Shown: positions 54,926 through 64,000 of the stretch, piece after piece
Layout of the letters: the number at the start of each line of letters is the position of its first letter
Numbering within the stretch: the first letter of the stretch is position 1
DNA from: Craspedostauros australis
Taxonomy: Eukaryota > Bacillariophyta > Bacillariophyceae > Mastogloiales > Achnanthaceae
DNA: 64,000 nt
Reading direction: 5' to 3'
Assembly (NCBI GenBank): GCA_026770025.1
Contig: JAMXDE010000003.1
Coordinates: 682,001 to 746,000 of the forward strand
Made by a program: the position numbers and the translations under genes
The notes under the pieces: generated by a model
The model's database searches: none
What the model was told of the DNA's origin: nothing
What the model saw: only the letters and a program-made list of their open reading frames with translations

Positions 54926-57538
54926 ATGTCAAGCAACGAACCGACCATGGCGGACCTCGAAAAAGGGCCACCTTCCAGCCGCAACAACGGCGATACGGAG
55001 CAGCCTCCACACAGTATCCCCCATGCTCAGGAACCACCTCATCGCACCAGTGTCACAGCCAAAAGAGCGGAGGCAAACGGTGGAGTAATGGTTGAACTGG
55101 CTCCCGAAGAGTTCACCACCGAGTACAAGCCCAGAACAAGCACGTGGAAAACGACGCTGAGGAAATACGGCGACAACATCGAGCCGTTCGCGACAGCCTC
55201 TGGTGCCCATTCTATTGACTACATGGCAGGACAGATGTGGAGCGCCAGAGCCAAATGGTACGGCAAAGACGAGACGGAGGCAACAGCCGCAAACCCCTCA
55301 GTCAAGGATTGGGAACTGTTTTTCCGGCGAGTTCTCAATGGGCGACACACGCAGTACGGCCCGATGAGTCTCCCGTCCGACGACCCAAGGCGCAAGCGAG
55401 TGTGCATGGCGATCATGCGGATGGCGTCCACCGATCCACGGAAAGTCTTCCAGGTCAAGCCAAGTGGGGGCGTCAGCTCCAGATCCAGGCCAGCCAGAGC
55501 TTGGGAGGCAGCGCGTAGGGTGCTGGGCACCAACTACGACGTGGGAACGGCCCCAGATCTCTCCGTCACAAGCCTTACTGACAGTGAGGATGAAGAACGG
55601 GACCCAGACAACGTGCCAAAGCTGCCAGTCATGGCAGGCCAAGATGCATCCAAAGGATCCCCAGGCGGCCCCAACCCGGCCAAACGGTCCAAGATCTCGA
55701 AATCTCCGAATCGCAGCACATCAGTGCTGGGCACAAGCACCAACAGATTCGCGGCACTAGCGGGCGAAGAGCCAGAAACGCAGCCGGAGCCAACCAGTGA
55801 CGTGCCAATGCAACTGAACGATGAAGGCTCCAAACAACCCCCGCAACCAGCGGCGCACGCACCAACAGCCCCTGCCCCAAGCGGCAGCCGGAAGACGGCA
55901 GCACGACGCGCAGGCGTCACGTTCAGCCAGGTGGCCTCCACAATTGCCATGGACGACCAGTCCTCGGAATCCGACACAAGCCAAATCCTGATCGGGCTGC
56001 CCAGCCTCCAGCACACCACCAGGTTCATGTTCAAGATCAAGGCTGACCAAACTGAGCCTGACACCACCAAAGCACTCCGTGACAGAATTGTGGCATGGTT
56101 CCGGCAGGTCAGAATTGTTGATCCATCGGCCATCATCCTGCCGTGGAAAGATACACTCGACGAGCGTCGGTACATCCAGCACGTGGGTCAAATCCCAGTG
56201 GAACTACAGGATCTCCGCGTGTTCTTCAAAGGCATTCGAGCATCCACGATGGACAGTGGCCTGGCATATACCAACGTCAGAATCACAACAGACATGCACC
56301 CCACCAACATCACTGCGGAAAGAGATGCGGAGATGAATCCGTACTACTACAAGCACCAGGAAGGACTGTACATCAGCATGCTACAGGTCGAGAGTACCAA
56401 GGAGATCGGGTTCCTGCTATATTCTGGAGGCTTCAACGATGTCAAGGGCACCATGGAGCTACTCAACCGCGAGTTCCGCAGACGCCACAAGAACACCAGA
56501 GTCGGCGGGAAGCTCAAAAACATAGTCATGGTGTGCGACAGCACAAGAGAAGCCTACAAGAACAGCGGCAAGCATTGGACGATGCAGCCCTGGCGTGCTA
56601 TCAAGGTCGAAACAGAGAGTTCGCAAGCAGCCATCGCGGTGGAGCGAATGTGTGCGCTCCTCAACGAAGACGACAACCGGCCAGCAGGGCTCCGCCTCCG
56701 GTTCCTTCCGGAAGCCAGGTACGAGCAGATGACGGAGAAGAAGCGACGGCACCGTACAAACCTGGTGCAAAAACATCAGGCAGTGCTGTCGAGTCTCAAG
56801 TACGTGGACACGGCGGGGGTCACCAAGCTGGACGACCCAGTTCATGGGGACAACCGGGAGCACGTCACGCTCCGGTCCCATATAATGAGCATGCGGGATG
56901 ATCAAGGACGGCCGATCTTTCAAAGCCTTGACATGGCACGTGCACATGACGACCAGCTCATTGGCCACGTGTTTGAGGAGAACATGGCCCAAGCCTCTGC
57001 CATCATGAGCCTCCTGCCAGCCGTTGCGCGCATTCAGCTGGGCACCAAGACAGAGAAGTGGTTCAGCGTCGATGCGTGGCATGCAAATCTCAACGTCACG
57101 TATGACAGCACGACTAAAGAATACAATGCGCCAGACCACAGCAACCTCGAGCACCTCCTTGAGGAGGAGTTTCCGGCGAGTGTGGTCATCACCAATCTAC
57201 CACCAGACCTTGCCTCCGTGGAGAATCACCGACCGGCAGCGCTCGACTACAGAAGCCTGTTTGGTTCAGGAACTACGGTGGGATCCCACATGACCATGAA
57301 CTCCGCAGTGACAGGAGTTCCCGGCTCAGGCGACGCAGCGTCCATCGCGACAACAGACTCCGAGAAACGCAGGGAGGCCACTAGAGCAGCGGCGCGAGAG
57401 CAGGAACGACAAAGAAAGGAGTCCCTCAACCAGGCCAGGCTCGAAATTCAGCGCGCGGAGATCGACAAGCTACGCAAGGAGCTCGACGCCCAGCGCAGCA
57501 ACGCCAACCCCGGGGCCGGGGCTCTCCCGCAATGTTAG
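54926..57538 (+). CDS. LINE ORF1 protein
   Basis: An 870-aa ORF. Residues 1-350 are polar and Pro/Ser/Thr-rich, likely disordered and basic in parts (KTAARRAGVTFSQVAST). Residues ~360-760 are a conserved-looking domain (RFMFKIKADQTEPDT, PYYYKHQEGLYISMLQVESTKE, LRLRFLPEARYEQM) that I recall from ORF1-like proteins in diatom genomes. The C-terminus is a charged coiled coil (EKRREATRAAAREQERQRKE, RAEIDKLRKELDAQRS), probably for self-association. No CCHC zinc knuckle and no clear RRM were seen. ORF1 likely coats the element RNA. The stop overlaps the ORF2 start as ATGTTAG. Confidence 0.85.
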   Translation: MSSNEPTMADLEKGPPSSRNNGDTEQPPHSIPHAQEPPHRTSVTAKRAEANGGVMVELAPEEFTTEYKPRTSTWKTTLRKYGDNIEPFATASGAHSIDYMAGQMWSARAKWYGKDETEATAANPSVKDWELFFRRVLNGRHTQYGPMSLPSDDPRRKRVCMAIMRMASTDPRKVFQVKPSGGVSSRSRPARAWEAARRVLGTNYDVGTAPDLSVTSLTDSEDEERDPDNVPKLPVMAGQDASKGSPGGPNPAKRSKISKSPNRSTSVLGTSTNRFAALAGEEPETQPEPTSDVPMQLNDEGSKQPPQPAAHAPTAPAPSGSRKTAARRAGVTFSQVASTIAMDDQSSESDTSQILIGLPSLQHTTRFMFKIKADQTEPDTTKALRDRIVAWFRQVRIVDPSAIILPWKDTLDERRYIQHVGQIPVELQDLRVFFKGIRASTMDSGLAYTNVRITTDMHPTNITAERDAEMNPYYYKHQEGLYISMLQVESTKEIGFLLYSGGFNDVKGTMELLNREFRRRHKNTRVGGKLKNIVMVCDSTREAYKNSGKHWTMQPWRAIKVETESSQAAIAVERMCALLNEDDNRPAGLRLRFLPEARYEQMTEKKRRHRTNLVQKHQAVLSSLKYVDTAGVTKLDDPVHGDNREHVTLRSHIMSMRDDQGRPIFQSLDMARAHDDQLIGHVFEENMAQASAIMSLLPAVARIQLGTKTEKWFSVDAWHANLNVTYDSTTKEYNAPDHSNLEHLLEEEFPASVVITNLPPDLASVENHRPAALDYRSLFGSGTTVGSHMTMNSAVTGVPGSGDAASIATTDSEKRREATRAAAREQERQRKESLNQARLEIQRAEIDKLRKELDAQRSNANPGAGALPQC

Positions 57539-60500
57539 CAAGCACTGCAAGCCGCGCGCAGTCCGGCCGGCAGAGCAACAGGCAAGACAACACCGATCGA
57601 TCAGGCACGGAAGAGGTGATCGATCAATTCGCCTCCATAGGTGGGGACACCCAAAACATCGTCCCAGGTCACATTCGGGTCGCAGCGCTCAACCTCGGCG
57701 GCCTACCCATGGACGAGACCGACCCCAAGTATCAGGACCTCTGGGAGACAATCCGCAAGTACAACGTCGACGTCATGCTCCTAACCGAGGTTGGTATCAA
57801 CTGGAGCAAGGTGCCGCGGCACAAACGGCTCCACGAAATCGTCCAGCAGAACGTACCCCAGTCACGCACCGTCACGTCGCACAATCAGTCCAACCCGATG
57901 CGGGTGAGGCAGTGGGGTGGGACAGCAATCCTTATCAAAGGCAGCACCCGAGGCCGCATATTGACAAGCGAGAAAGACACCCACCAATGGGGCAGATGGG
58001 TCAGCGTGCTTCTACAGGGCAAAGGCCACATCAAGGTGCGGCTGGTGGCTACCTACGTAGCAAACCGGTCAACCAAAACCCCAGGAACGGTGTACAACCA
58101 ACAGGCGTCCAATGCGGCTGCAGTGGGCATCGACGCGGATCCCATCGACCTCCACCTGAGTGAGTTGCAAAGCCAGCTTCATCAATGGCGTCAAGCGGGT
58201 GAGACGATCATCCTGGGTGGCGATGTCAATATGGACGTGAGGAAGTCCCGAGTGAGTGCGATGTTGGCTGACGAAGGAATGACAGAGGCACTTTCCACGC
58301 AGCACCCACAGTCAGCAGCCACCCACATTCGGAACCGCAGCAACGTACAGATCGATGGCATCTGGTCCACTCCGGAGGCGATGGCTACTCAATCAGGGGC
58401 CACACCATTCGGTCCGTGGGACCATCGCATGGTATGGGTGGACTACGCAACCCAACAGCTCATGGGCAGAGGCCGCAGTCCAACACAACCATTCCGCGGT
58501 CGCAGGCTTCAGCTGCAAAGGCCGGCCACGGTCAGCCGGTATCTCGACTCGTACGCCGAAGCGGCTCGACAGAGCAGGTTGCTGGAGCGCGCCAACGCGC
58601 TGGAGCGGGAGGTGACAGGGGCGCCCCTCACCCAGGAGCAAGCGAGAGCAATCGAGGACATTGATGCGGATCGCACGAAGGCTATGCTCAAAGCAGAGCG
58701 ATCGTGCCGCAAAATCCGAGTGGGAAACGTCCCGTACTCGCCACTGGTGAACCGCATTCAGAAAGCCCATCAGTTCTGGACCGAGTCCCTGCGGCGAAGG
58801 TCGGGCCACCAGGTCAAAGGATCCACCATCGACAGGCTGAAGAAGAAGGCGCACCTGGAGCACGTCCGCACCCGTGACATGAGCACGGCAGACATGACAG
58901 TCGAGCGAAACAAGACGTGGCGTCAGCTCAAGAAGGAGAAACGGCTGGCGGCGCAACACCGAGTCGATTTCCTCCGAGCGAATGAGGGATTCATCCAAGA
59001 AGGTGGCGGGGATCCCCTAAAATACAGGAAGCAGATGGCCGAACGGGAGGAGACCCGTGCGACGTTCAGACGCATCAAGCAAGCTCTGGCAGGCACGGCC
59101 AGCGACTCACAGGTCAGCATGGTCGTCCACGACGGGCCAGGCGGCAGCGGGGAGATTCTCACAGACTCCGAAGAGGTAGCAGGAGCATGCTGTGCGACGA
59201 ACATCGCCAAATACCAACAAGCGTGGTCCTCCGAACTGTGCCAGCCAGGCCTGAGCCAACTCGTGGGCAAGTACGGCACGACCGCGGGCGCCGACGCCAT
59301 CATCATGGGGCTGGTGCCGACACAAGTCCAGCACGGCACGTCAGAGCTTCTCATAGCTCTCCAGCAGTCGCCTCGAGTCACTCCGTGGCGCCCGTCCGAC
59401 ACCGTCATCTCCACGGAGTGCCACACAGACGGGTGGCGGAAGATCAAGGAGCGCACGTCTTCCGGTCCGTCCGGCATTCATTTTGGTTGTTGGAAGGCGA
59501 ACACAAGGCGCCCAGAGCTGGCGGCCATCGACGCGATCATGCGGTCGATTCCGTACTGCACAGGCTACAGTCTGCGGAGGTGGCAACAGTGCACCGACAT
59601 TCAGTTGCGCAAGCAGCCAGGAAATCTGTCTGTCACCAAGACCCGCACGATAGGGCTAATGGAAGGGGACTTCAATATGAACACCAGGCAGCTTGGCCGG
59701 GCTGCCAGGGGCCACGCTGAGCTCACTGGGACCATTGCCGAGGACCAATACGGCAGCCGCCAGAACCATACCGCTCAGGAGGTGCTCGCCAACGTCTGCA
59801 TGGCGGACGACATTATGAGGATCTCTGGGAGAGCGACGGCGGTATGCTCCAACGATGCCAAAGGGTGTTACGACCGCATCTCACACCCCGCGTTCGGCAT
59901 GGCCATGCGCCGCCAAGGCGTCCCCAAAGCTCCCATTGAAAGCGTGCTGCGCACACTGCAGCGCATGGAGCATCGCATCAGCATGGGGTCAGGTGTATCC
60001 AATACCAGCTATTCGGGTGCAGGTCTCTCCAACCCGATCCAAGGCCTCGTCCAAGGCCTGGGAGCTGCCCCCACGGGATGGCTCATGATAAGCTCGGCGC
60101 TGATCGAGCGAATGCAGAACAAAGGCTATGGGTTCCAGTACGGCGAGACGGGCCAAAGGGAGCACCGGGTGGTCTGCTTCGCATATGTGGACGACACCAA
60201 TCTCGTTCACTCGCTCGAGAGTTCCGACGCAGCATCGCAGTCACGCGAGTTCCAACACATGGTTTCCTTGTGGGAGAACATGCTCTCCGCTTCAGGAGGC
60301 TGCCTGGCACCTGAGAAAAGCTTCTGGCAGCTTGTCCGCTTCCGGTGGGGCAACTACAGATGGCAATACGACAGGCGAACCCAGCCCCAAGACATAACAA
60401 TGCGGGGCGACGGCGAGCAAGGGCAGGTTCTCCAACACAAGCCAGTGGACGAGGCCAGCAAATACCTTGGAATGATGTCGCGCCGTGACGGCAACCAGAG

Positions 60501-63126
60501 GGAGCACGCCGAATATCTTCGGGCGAAGGCTGCCGAGTGGGCTGCCCACATCCAGACGGCCCGGATTTCGAAGCAGGACACCGAGATTGCGCTCAAGGCG
60601 GTCCTGTGGCCGGCCCTCACATACTCGCTAGCTGCCACCACGCTCACCCGCGGCCAGTGCGAGACCATAATGAGGCCCGCGCTCAGTGTGGCGCTTCCAC
60701 ACATGGGGATCGTGAGGTCCATTGCAAGGCCGTATGTGCACGGGCCCCGGCGGCTGAATGGCCTTGGCATACCTCACCTGTTCACAGTGCAATGCAAAGC
60801 GCACTTGGAGCTGGTTTGGCGACACTTTGAGGCTGACACCACCACAGGACGGCTCCTACGGTCATCTCTATTGCAGCTTCAACTGTGGTCTGGAGTCGTC
60901 GATCGGATCCAGCAGCTCCATCGCCGTTGGCGGAAGTGGACCCACGACACGTGGTGGTCACATACCTTTGACATGATGAGCCAGTCCGAGCTTCACATGC
61001 GACAGGTGTCACCAGCCTTACAGCCCCCTCGCGTGGGCGATGTCACTATCATGAGCCGGTTCCTCGACTGCACGAGCGACGAAGTGGAGCTCCGCAAGGC
61101 CAACGCAGTCCGGGTGCATCTGCAAGCACTGTGGCTGTCGGACATCTGCGATGCCGAAGGGGGCAAGATACACCCCATGGTGCTGCGCCATCTACCCGCT
61201 ACACGTGCGGACAGTGACCTCCCATGGCCGAAGACGGTGCCCCCGTCACAAGCTGCGTGGCACGCGTGGGATGCCTTGGTGTTGCACTTGCTGGCCAGGG
61301 ACCGGCCGGGCGCCGCACTGCGCAAGCCTCTGGGGCCGTGGCACAGCGCGGACAGATTCCGCGTGCGGCAGAGCCAGTCCGGCCTGCTCGAGAGCCATCG
61401 GCCAAGGCAATCGCCGCAGCAAATTCTCCACACGGAGTACAGATGTCGTCGAGTCCGCGGGGAGGCCGTCGCAGACGCCCATGCACACCGAGGCACCACG
61501 GTGGTGCTCTCGCTGGGACAAGTCCTGCGCCCTGCGCTGGCGACCACGCTCCGAGAGCACATCGTCGGCATGGGAGGCCTCGCAGACCAAATGCTCCGCC
61601 ACGTGCGCATCCACGGGTCGACAGCATCCATCTCGACTGCCATCGCAAGCGGGCAGTGCGTGGCATGCTGCGATGCGTCGGCCAAAGACAACAGAGGCGC
61701 CGCTGCGGTGGTGATTCAGGACAGCCTCGTCCAACCCACTTCAGGTATCTTGCTCTGCTCTGAGGTCCCGGAAGGTTCCCAGCCAATGACGTCGAACAGA
61801 GCCGAGACAGCGGGAGTGCTACTGGCCATGCAGTTCCTGCGGGCCTTCGCAGCGTGGGCGGACGTGAAGGGGTCTGCCACCATTGCGTGTGACAACATGC
61901 AAGCAATACGGTCCAGCGCGAGGGCACGGCTCATCCCATCCGACGAAGCCGACTTCGATCTGCGGCAGGAGATCCAGCGTCAGCTGCAGTCGACAGCAGT
62001 GCGGTTCAAGGTCCAGCACGTCAAGGGGCATGCGGACGCACGGGCGAACCACCAGTTGTCGGACTGGGAGGTTCTCAATGTCGTGGCGGATCACGAGGCC
62101 GGCAGACATTGGCGGGCCATCGACCAAGCCCAATCGTGGGGCTCGGTCTCCGGGGCGCCACAGTCAGCGGGCTGGGTAGTTGCAGACCTCAGCGGGCCAG
62201 TTTCAGAGGCCAGCTACGAGGCCGTCTCCCAAGCGGCGGCAACTCAGGGCCTGCGCAACAAGTGGCGCCAGCGCTGGGGGTCCGCCGCAAGCCACGCAGT
62301 CGATTGGAGGCCCATGATGAGGGCGTCGTCCCGATGGAGAGGCGGCCAGCAACGGGCCATCCTCAAGTTGGCGTCCGGGAACGCGGCGTCCGGCAGGAAC
62401 ATGTGCCGGCGTGGGCAGTCTGCCTCCGGGGCCTGCCCCAGGTGCGGGGCCGTCGAAGACAATTGGCATGTGGTGCGCTGCCCAAGCGATGACAGCAAGG
62501 CCATATGGGAAGACGCAGTTCAACGAATTCGGAAAGTGATCCAGCCTCCTCGGGTCCGACGAGAGGCGGCCCAACTGCTGGTCAAAGCCCTCCGCATCCT
62601 CCAGCAAGGCGGCAACCCGCCGCAAGGCATTCGGCGCACGGCGACGCATGGCATTGAGGTGGCGCAGCATGGTGTCGGTTGGGACGGACTTCTTTGGGGA
62701 GGGTGGTCCACCGCATGGGAGCAGTTCAGCCCGAATCCGGAGCCAACAGCAGCGCGGAGACGGCCAGTCCACTGGCAGGCTGATGTGACTCACGAGCTGT
62801 GGCTCATGATCCTTCAGCAGTGGACGTCCAGGAACCGCCAGCTGCATGAGGATGGAACGCGCAGCCTGATGGCCCAACGCATGGAGTCGTACTCCACGGC
62901 GCTAAGGGAGCTCCCGCTCGCCTCGCTTCCGGTGCATCTTCGCCAGATCGCACAGCAGGTGCCAAGCACGACGCCCAAGAAGGCAGAGTGGCTGCTCGTG
63001 ATGCTCCATGCCATGCCTCACGTGGCCGACACCATCCCCCCAACGCAAGTGGCATGGCTGAGGCGCGCTGTGTCAGAATCCCACCAGTCCGGGCGGCCCG
63101 CCTCGTCGGCAGCCCCGCCTTGCTAG
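57532..63126 (+). CDS. LINE ORF2: APE endonuclease, reverse transcriptase, RNase H, zinc motif
   Basis: A 1864-aa ORF. APE-type endonuclease spans about 44-305 (IRVAALNLGG, LLTEVGINW, GGTAILIKG, ILGGDVNMDV, WDHRMVWVDY). A basic linker with a helical region follows. RT covers about 640-950: SGPSGIHFGCW, SNDAKGCYDRI (~773), the QG..GAAPTGW box, and YVDD (~884). A long thumb/connection region leads to RNase H at about 1370-1525 with ACCDAS, RAETAG, ACDNMQA and ADHEAG supplying the four acids, plus HVKGHAD. A CCHC-like zinc motif (CPRCG..WHVVRC) lies near 1635. All catalytic motifs look complete. The start overlaps the ORF1 stop by 7 nt, which favours coupled re-initiation. Confidence 0.92.
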   Translation: MLASTASRAQSGRQSNRQDNTDRSGTEEVIDQFASIGGDTQNIVPGHIRVAALNLGGLPMDETDPKYQDLWETIRKYNVDVMLLTEVGINWSKVPRHKRLHEIVQQNVPQSRTVTSHNQSNPMRVRQWGGTAILIKGSTRGRILTSEKDTHQWGRWVSVLLQGKGHIKVRLVATYVANRSTKTPGTVYNQQASNAAAVGIDADPIDLHLSELQSQLHQWRQAGETIILGGDVNMDVRKSRVSAMLADEGMTEALSTQHPQSAATHIRNRSNVQIDGIWSTPEAMATQSGATPFGPWDHRMVWVDYATQQLMGRGRSPTQPFRGRRLQLQRPATVSRYLDSYAEAARQSRLLERANALEREVTGAPLTQEQARAIEDIDADRTKAMLKAERSCRKIRVGNVPYSPLVNRIQKAHQFWTESLRRRSGHQVKGSTIDRLKKKAHLEHVRTRDMSTADMTVERNKTWRQLKKEKRLAAQHRVDFLRANEGFIQEGGGDPLKYRKQMAEREETRATFRRIKQALAGTASDSQVSMVVHDGPGGSGEILTDSEEVAGACCATNIAKYQQAWSSELCQPGLSQLVGKYGTTAGADAIIMGLVPTQVQHGTSELLIALQQSPRVTPWRPSDTVISTECHTDGWRKIKERTSSGPSGIHFGCWKANTRRPELAAIDAIMRSIPYCTGYSLRRWQQCTDIQLRKQPGNLSVTKTRTIGLMEGDFNMNTRQLGRAARGHAELTGTIAEDQYGSRQNHTAQEVLANVCMADDIMRISGRATAVCSNDAKGCYDRISHPAFGMAMRRQGVPKAPIESVLRTLQRMEHRISMGSGVSNTSYSGAGLSNPIQGLVQGLGAAPTGWLMISSALIERMQNKGYGFQYGETGQREHRVVCFAYVDDTNLVHSLESSDAASQSREFQHMVSLWENMLSASGGCLAPEKSFWQLVRFRWGNYRWQYDRRTQPQDITMRGDGEQGQVLQHKPVDEASKYLGMMSRRDGNQREHAEYLRAKAAEWAAHIQTARISKQDTEIALKAVLWPALTYSLAATTLTRGQCETIMRPALSVALPHMGIVRSIARPYVHGPRRLNGLGIPHLFTVQCKAHLELVWRHFEADTTTGRLLRSSLLQLQLWSGVVDRIQQLHRRWRKWTHDTWWSHTFDMMSQSELHMRQVSPALQPPRVGDVTIMSRFLDCTSDEVELRKANAVRVHLQALWLSDICDAEGGKIHPMVLRHLPATRADSDLPWPKTVPPSQAAWHAWDALVLHLLARDRPGAALRKPLGPWHSADRFRVRQSQSGLLESHRPRQSPQQILHTEYRCRRVRGEAVADAHAHRGTTVVLSLGQVLRPALATTLREHIVGMGGLADQMLRHVRIHGSTASISTAIASGQCVACCDASAKDNRGAAAVVIQDSLVQPTSGILLCSEVPEGSQPMTSNRAETAGVLLAMQFLRAFAAWADVKGSATIACDNMQAIRSSARARLIPSDEADFDLRQEIQRQLQSTAVRFKVQHVKGHADARANHQLSDWEVLNVVADHEAGRHWRAIDQAQSWGSVSGAPQSAGWVVADLSGPVSEASYEAVSQAAATQGLRNKWRQRWGSAASHAVDWRPMMRASSRWRGGQQRAILKLASGNAASGRNMCRRGQSASGACPRCGAVEDNWHVVRCPSDDSKAIWEDAVQRIRKVIQPPRVRREAAQLLVKALRILQQGGNPPQGIRRTATHGIEVAQHGVGWDGLLWGGWSTAWEQFSPNPEPTAARRRPVHWQADVTHELWLMILQQWTSRNRQLHEDGTRSLMAQRMESYSTALRELPLASLPVHLRQIAQQVPSTTPKKAEWLLVMLHAMPHVADTIPPTQVAWLRRAVSESHQSGRPASSAAPPC

Positions 63127-63305
63127 CTTGCATACGCCGCGGCTCGACAGCGCCACCCGGCCAGCATCGCGACACGAACAGGCTCCGACTGCACGACCTC
63201 TACTTTATCCGTTCCCGCTGTATGATACATGCAGAATAAACGAGGCGGTACAAAAGCGCCATCGGCGCATAGGTAAAACTATAGTCTATGTGACACAACA
63301 ACAAC

Positions 63306-63321
63306 ATGCCTCCCATCAGTT
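63306..63321 (+). repeat. Right target-site duplication of the LINE
   Basis: The second copy of the 16-bp sequence at 54819-54834, directly after the element's ACAACAACAAC tail. Confidence 0.95.
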
Positions 63322-64000
63322 GGGGTTGTAGAATCAGCTTGCTGAAATCTGGATGAGTGAACATATTTTTCTCATTTTCAGCTGCCATTCTCATTGCTGC
63401 ATCCGTCAACACCAAGCAGTTGTGTTGATCGGCGCATATCAACGCATTTATCATGGTGTTCTCTTCGAGATGTTTGCGGGCCAACTCCGCTTCAAGAACA
63501 AGCTTGAGTCGCCAGAAGCCGAACTCATTGGCCACAAGGATCAGCTGTTGCAGACCATCCTGTCCAGTGTGGGTAGGGGTTGGCTGGTGAGAGGCATATG
63601 CATCGTGGTGAGCGCTGGTGTGAGCGCCGATGTGAGCGCCGACGCGAGCAGCAGCGTTGTCACGAACGCTGTCATGAAAGGATATCTTGGCTGTGCAGAT
63701 GCATTGGAGGACGTATCAGACGTGTTTGGGTTGTAGGTTGAGAAGAGGGACGGTCACTTGCATGGGGGCTGCGCCATCTTCGGCGCCATCATTCGCGTGC
63801 TGATGTTGGATTCCTTTGCCGATCAGTGTCTCAATGGATGGGACGGTGATCATGAAGACTTCGGAGTTTGTCTTGATTGGTTGTTGTCGGTCGTCCTGTC
63901 CACATACGAAGATGGTGTCTGCCCTGTTCTCAGGTTGGAAGGATCTGAGCTGTCTTCTTCAATGTTGATTTTGGTCCTCTTGTGACTGCTGTGTTTGTGT
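63306..64000 (-). pseudogene. BTB/POZ host gene, upstream part with an in-frame stop (5' partial)
   Basis: Reading the minus strand from the right edge: QLRSFQPENRADTIFVCGQ starts a BTB domain, then IKTNSEVFMI, VTVPLLNLQPKHV, a TGA at complement 63716-63718, and on in the same frame YVLQCICTAKISF, a His/Ala-rich loop, GLQQLILVANEFGFWRLKL and ALICADQHNCLVL, which is the end of BTB and the BACK-like helices. TGA sits where many family members have Arg or a similar residue (KHxxYVLxCIYTGKISF), so CGA to TGA is a likely change. The frame then runs into the target-site copy and the LINE. The first exon(s) lie beyond the window. A spliced-out stop is possible but no good donor/acceptor pair was found. 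Confidence 0.75.

Larger units (their letters stand above)
54835..63305 (+). mobile_element. Full-length non-LTR retrotransposon (LINE) with APE, RT and RNase H
   Basis: The element is 8471 bp, bounded by a perfect 16-bp target-site duplication. It has a 5' UTR of about 90 nt, two long intact ORFs overlapping by 7 nt, and a 3' UTR of about 180 nt that ends in a short ACAACAACAAC tract instead of poly(A). No terminal repeats are seen. The RT segment (DAKGCYDRI, PIQGLVQG..GAAPTGW, FAYVDDTNLV, LAPEKSFW) resembles a retroelement family I know from diatom genomes. RNase H in ORF2 places it near the I/Tad-like LINE groups; the exact clade is not settled. Perfect duplications and open ORFs suggest a young insertion. 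Confidence 0.93.

Noticed and set aside
55219-57154. Minus-strand ORFs opposite LINE ORF1
   Set aside because: Shadows of the + coding frame; no conserved motif.
54835-63305. LTR retrotransposon
   Set aside because: No terminal repeats, no protease or integrase, and an APE-type endonuclease in ORF2, which mark a non-LTR element.

Overview
The window is nuclear DNA from a eukaryote, most likely a diatom or a close photosynthetic stramenopile. The evidence is of four kinds. Introns are short to medium (about 160-370 nt) with GTAAGT/GTGAGT donors. Secreted and membrane proteins carry Pro-Thr-Ser linkers of the PTxxPTxxPT type. There are large LRR proteins with a cytoplasmic acidic or basic tail, one membrane anchor and an N-terminal cap of the diatom type. 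Several proteins start with signal-plus-plastid-transit presequences that include an Ala-Phe-Ala-Pro-like cleavage site. The species was not identified.

Layout, left to right. 1-3359: 3' part of a secreted M6 metalloprotease with three Cys-rich repeats. 4128-9183: an 11-exon membrane LRR protein in which nearly every LRR is its own 72-nt exon. 9360-10493 (-): an AIF/FSP1-like flavoprotein. 12208-16269: a very basic Ser/Lys/Arg repeat protein. 16778-17905 (-): an alpha/beta hydrolase. 18512-20119: a papain-family protease. 20609-21166: a 125-aa protein with predicted lipidation at both ends and a HEPN-like motif. 23693-24475: a probable stramenopile-type regulatory protein. 26283-27197 (-): a plastid-targeted small protein. 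28193-32849: a second LRR membrane protein with two tandem ectodomains. 33050-34837 (-): a four-exon EEF1A-lysine-methyltransferase-like enzyme. 35780-36670: a CoA-type NUDIX hydrolase. 37162-38853: a CLN3/battenin-like transporter. 39184-40494 (-): an RGG-rich protein. 40854-46615 (-): an 1800-aa ankyrin / kinase-like / CHAT / NB-ARC-like protein. 47251-49311 (-): an LRAT-like protein. 49977-51257: a plastid methyltransferase. 51871-52614 (-): a plastid or organelle membrane protein. 53628-53852 (-): a small ORF. 54599-64000 (-): a BTB/POZ host gene, broken both by an in-frame stop and by insertion of a non-LTR retrotransposon (54835-63305, two intact ORFs, 16-bp target-site duplication).

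The genes do not form one pathway; this is ordinary eukaryotic gene order with several divergent pairs (10493/12208, 17905/18512, 27197/28193, 34837/35780, 49311/49977). The most interesting locus is the 40854-46615 gene. It joins a sensor-like ankyrin array, a protein-kinase-like domain with unusual catalytic motifs, a CHAT cysteine-protease domain and an NB-ARC/STAND-type ATPase in one chain, which is the logic of an NLR or caspase-like signalling receptor. Two LRR membrane proteins and a HEPN-like lipidated protein in the same 64 kb add to an immune or surveillance flavour, but that link is inference. Exon boundaries were called by eye from GT/AG signals, phase continuity and protein continuity; no transcript data were available.
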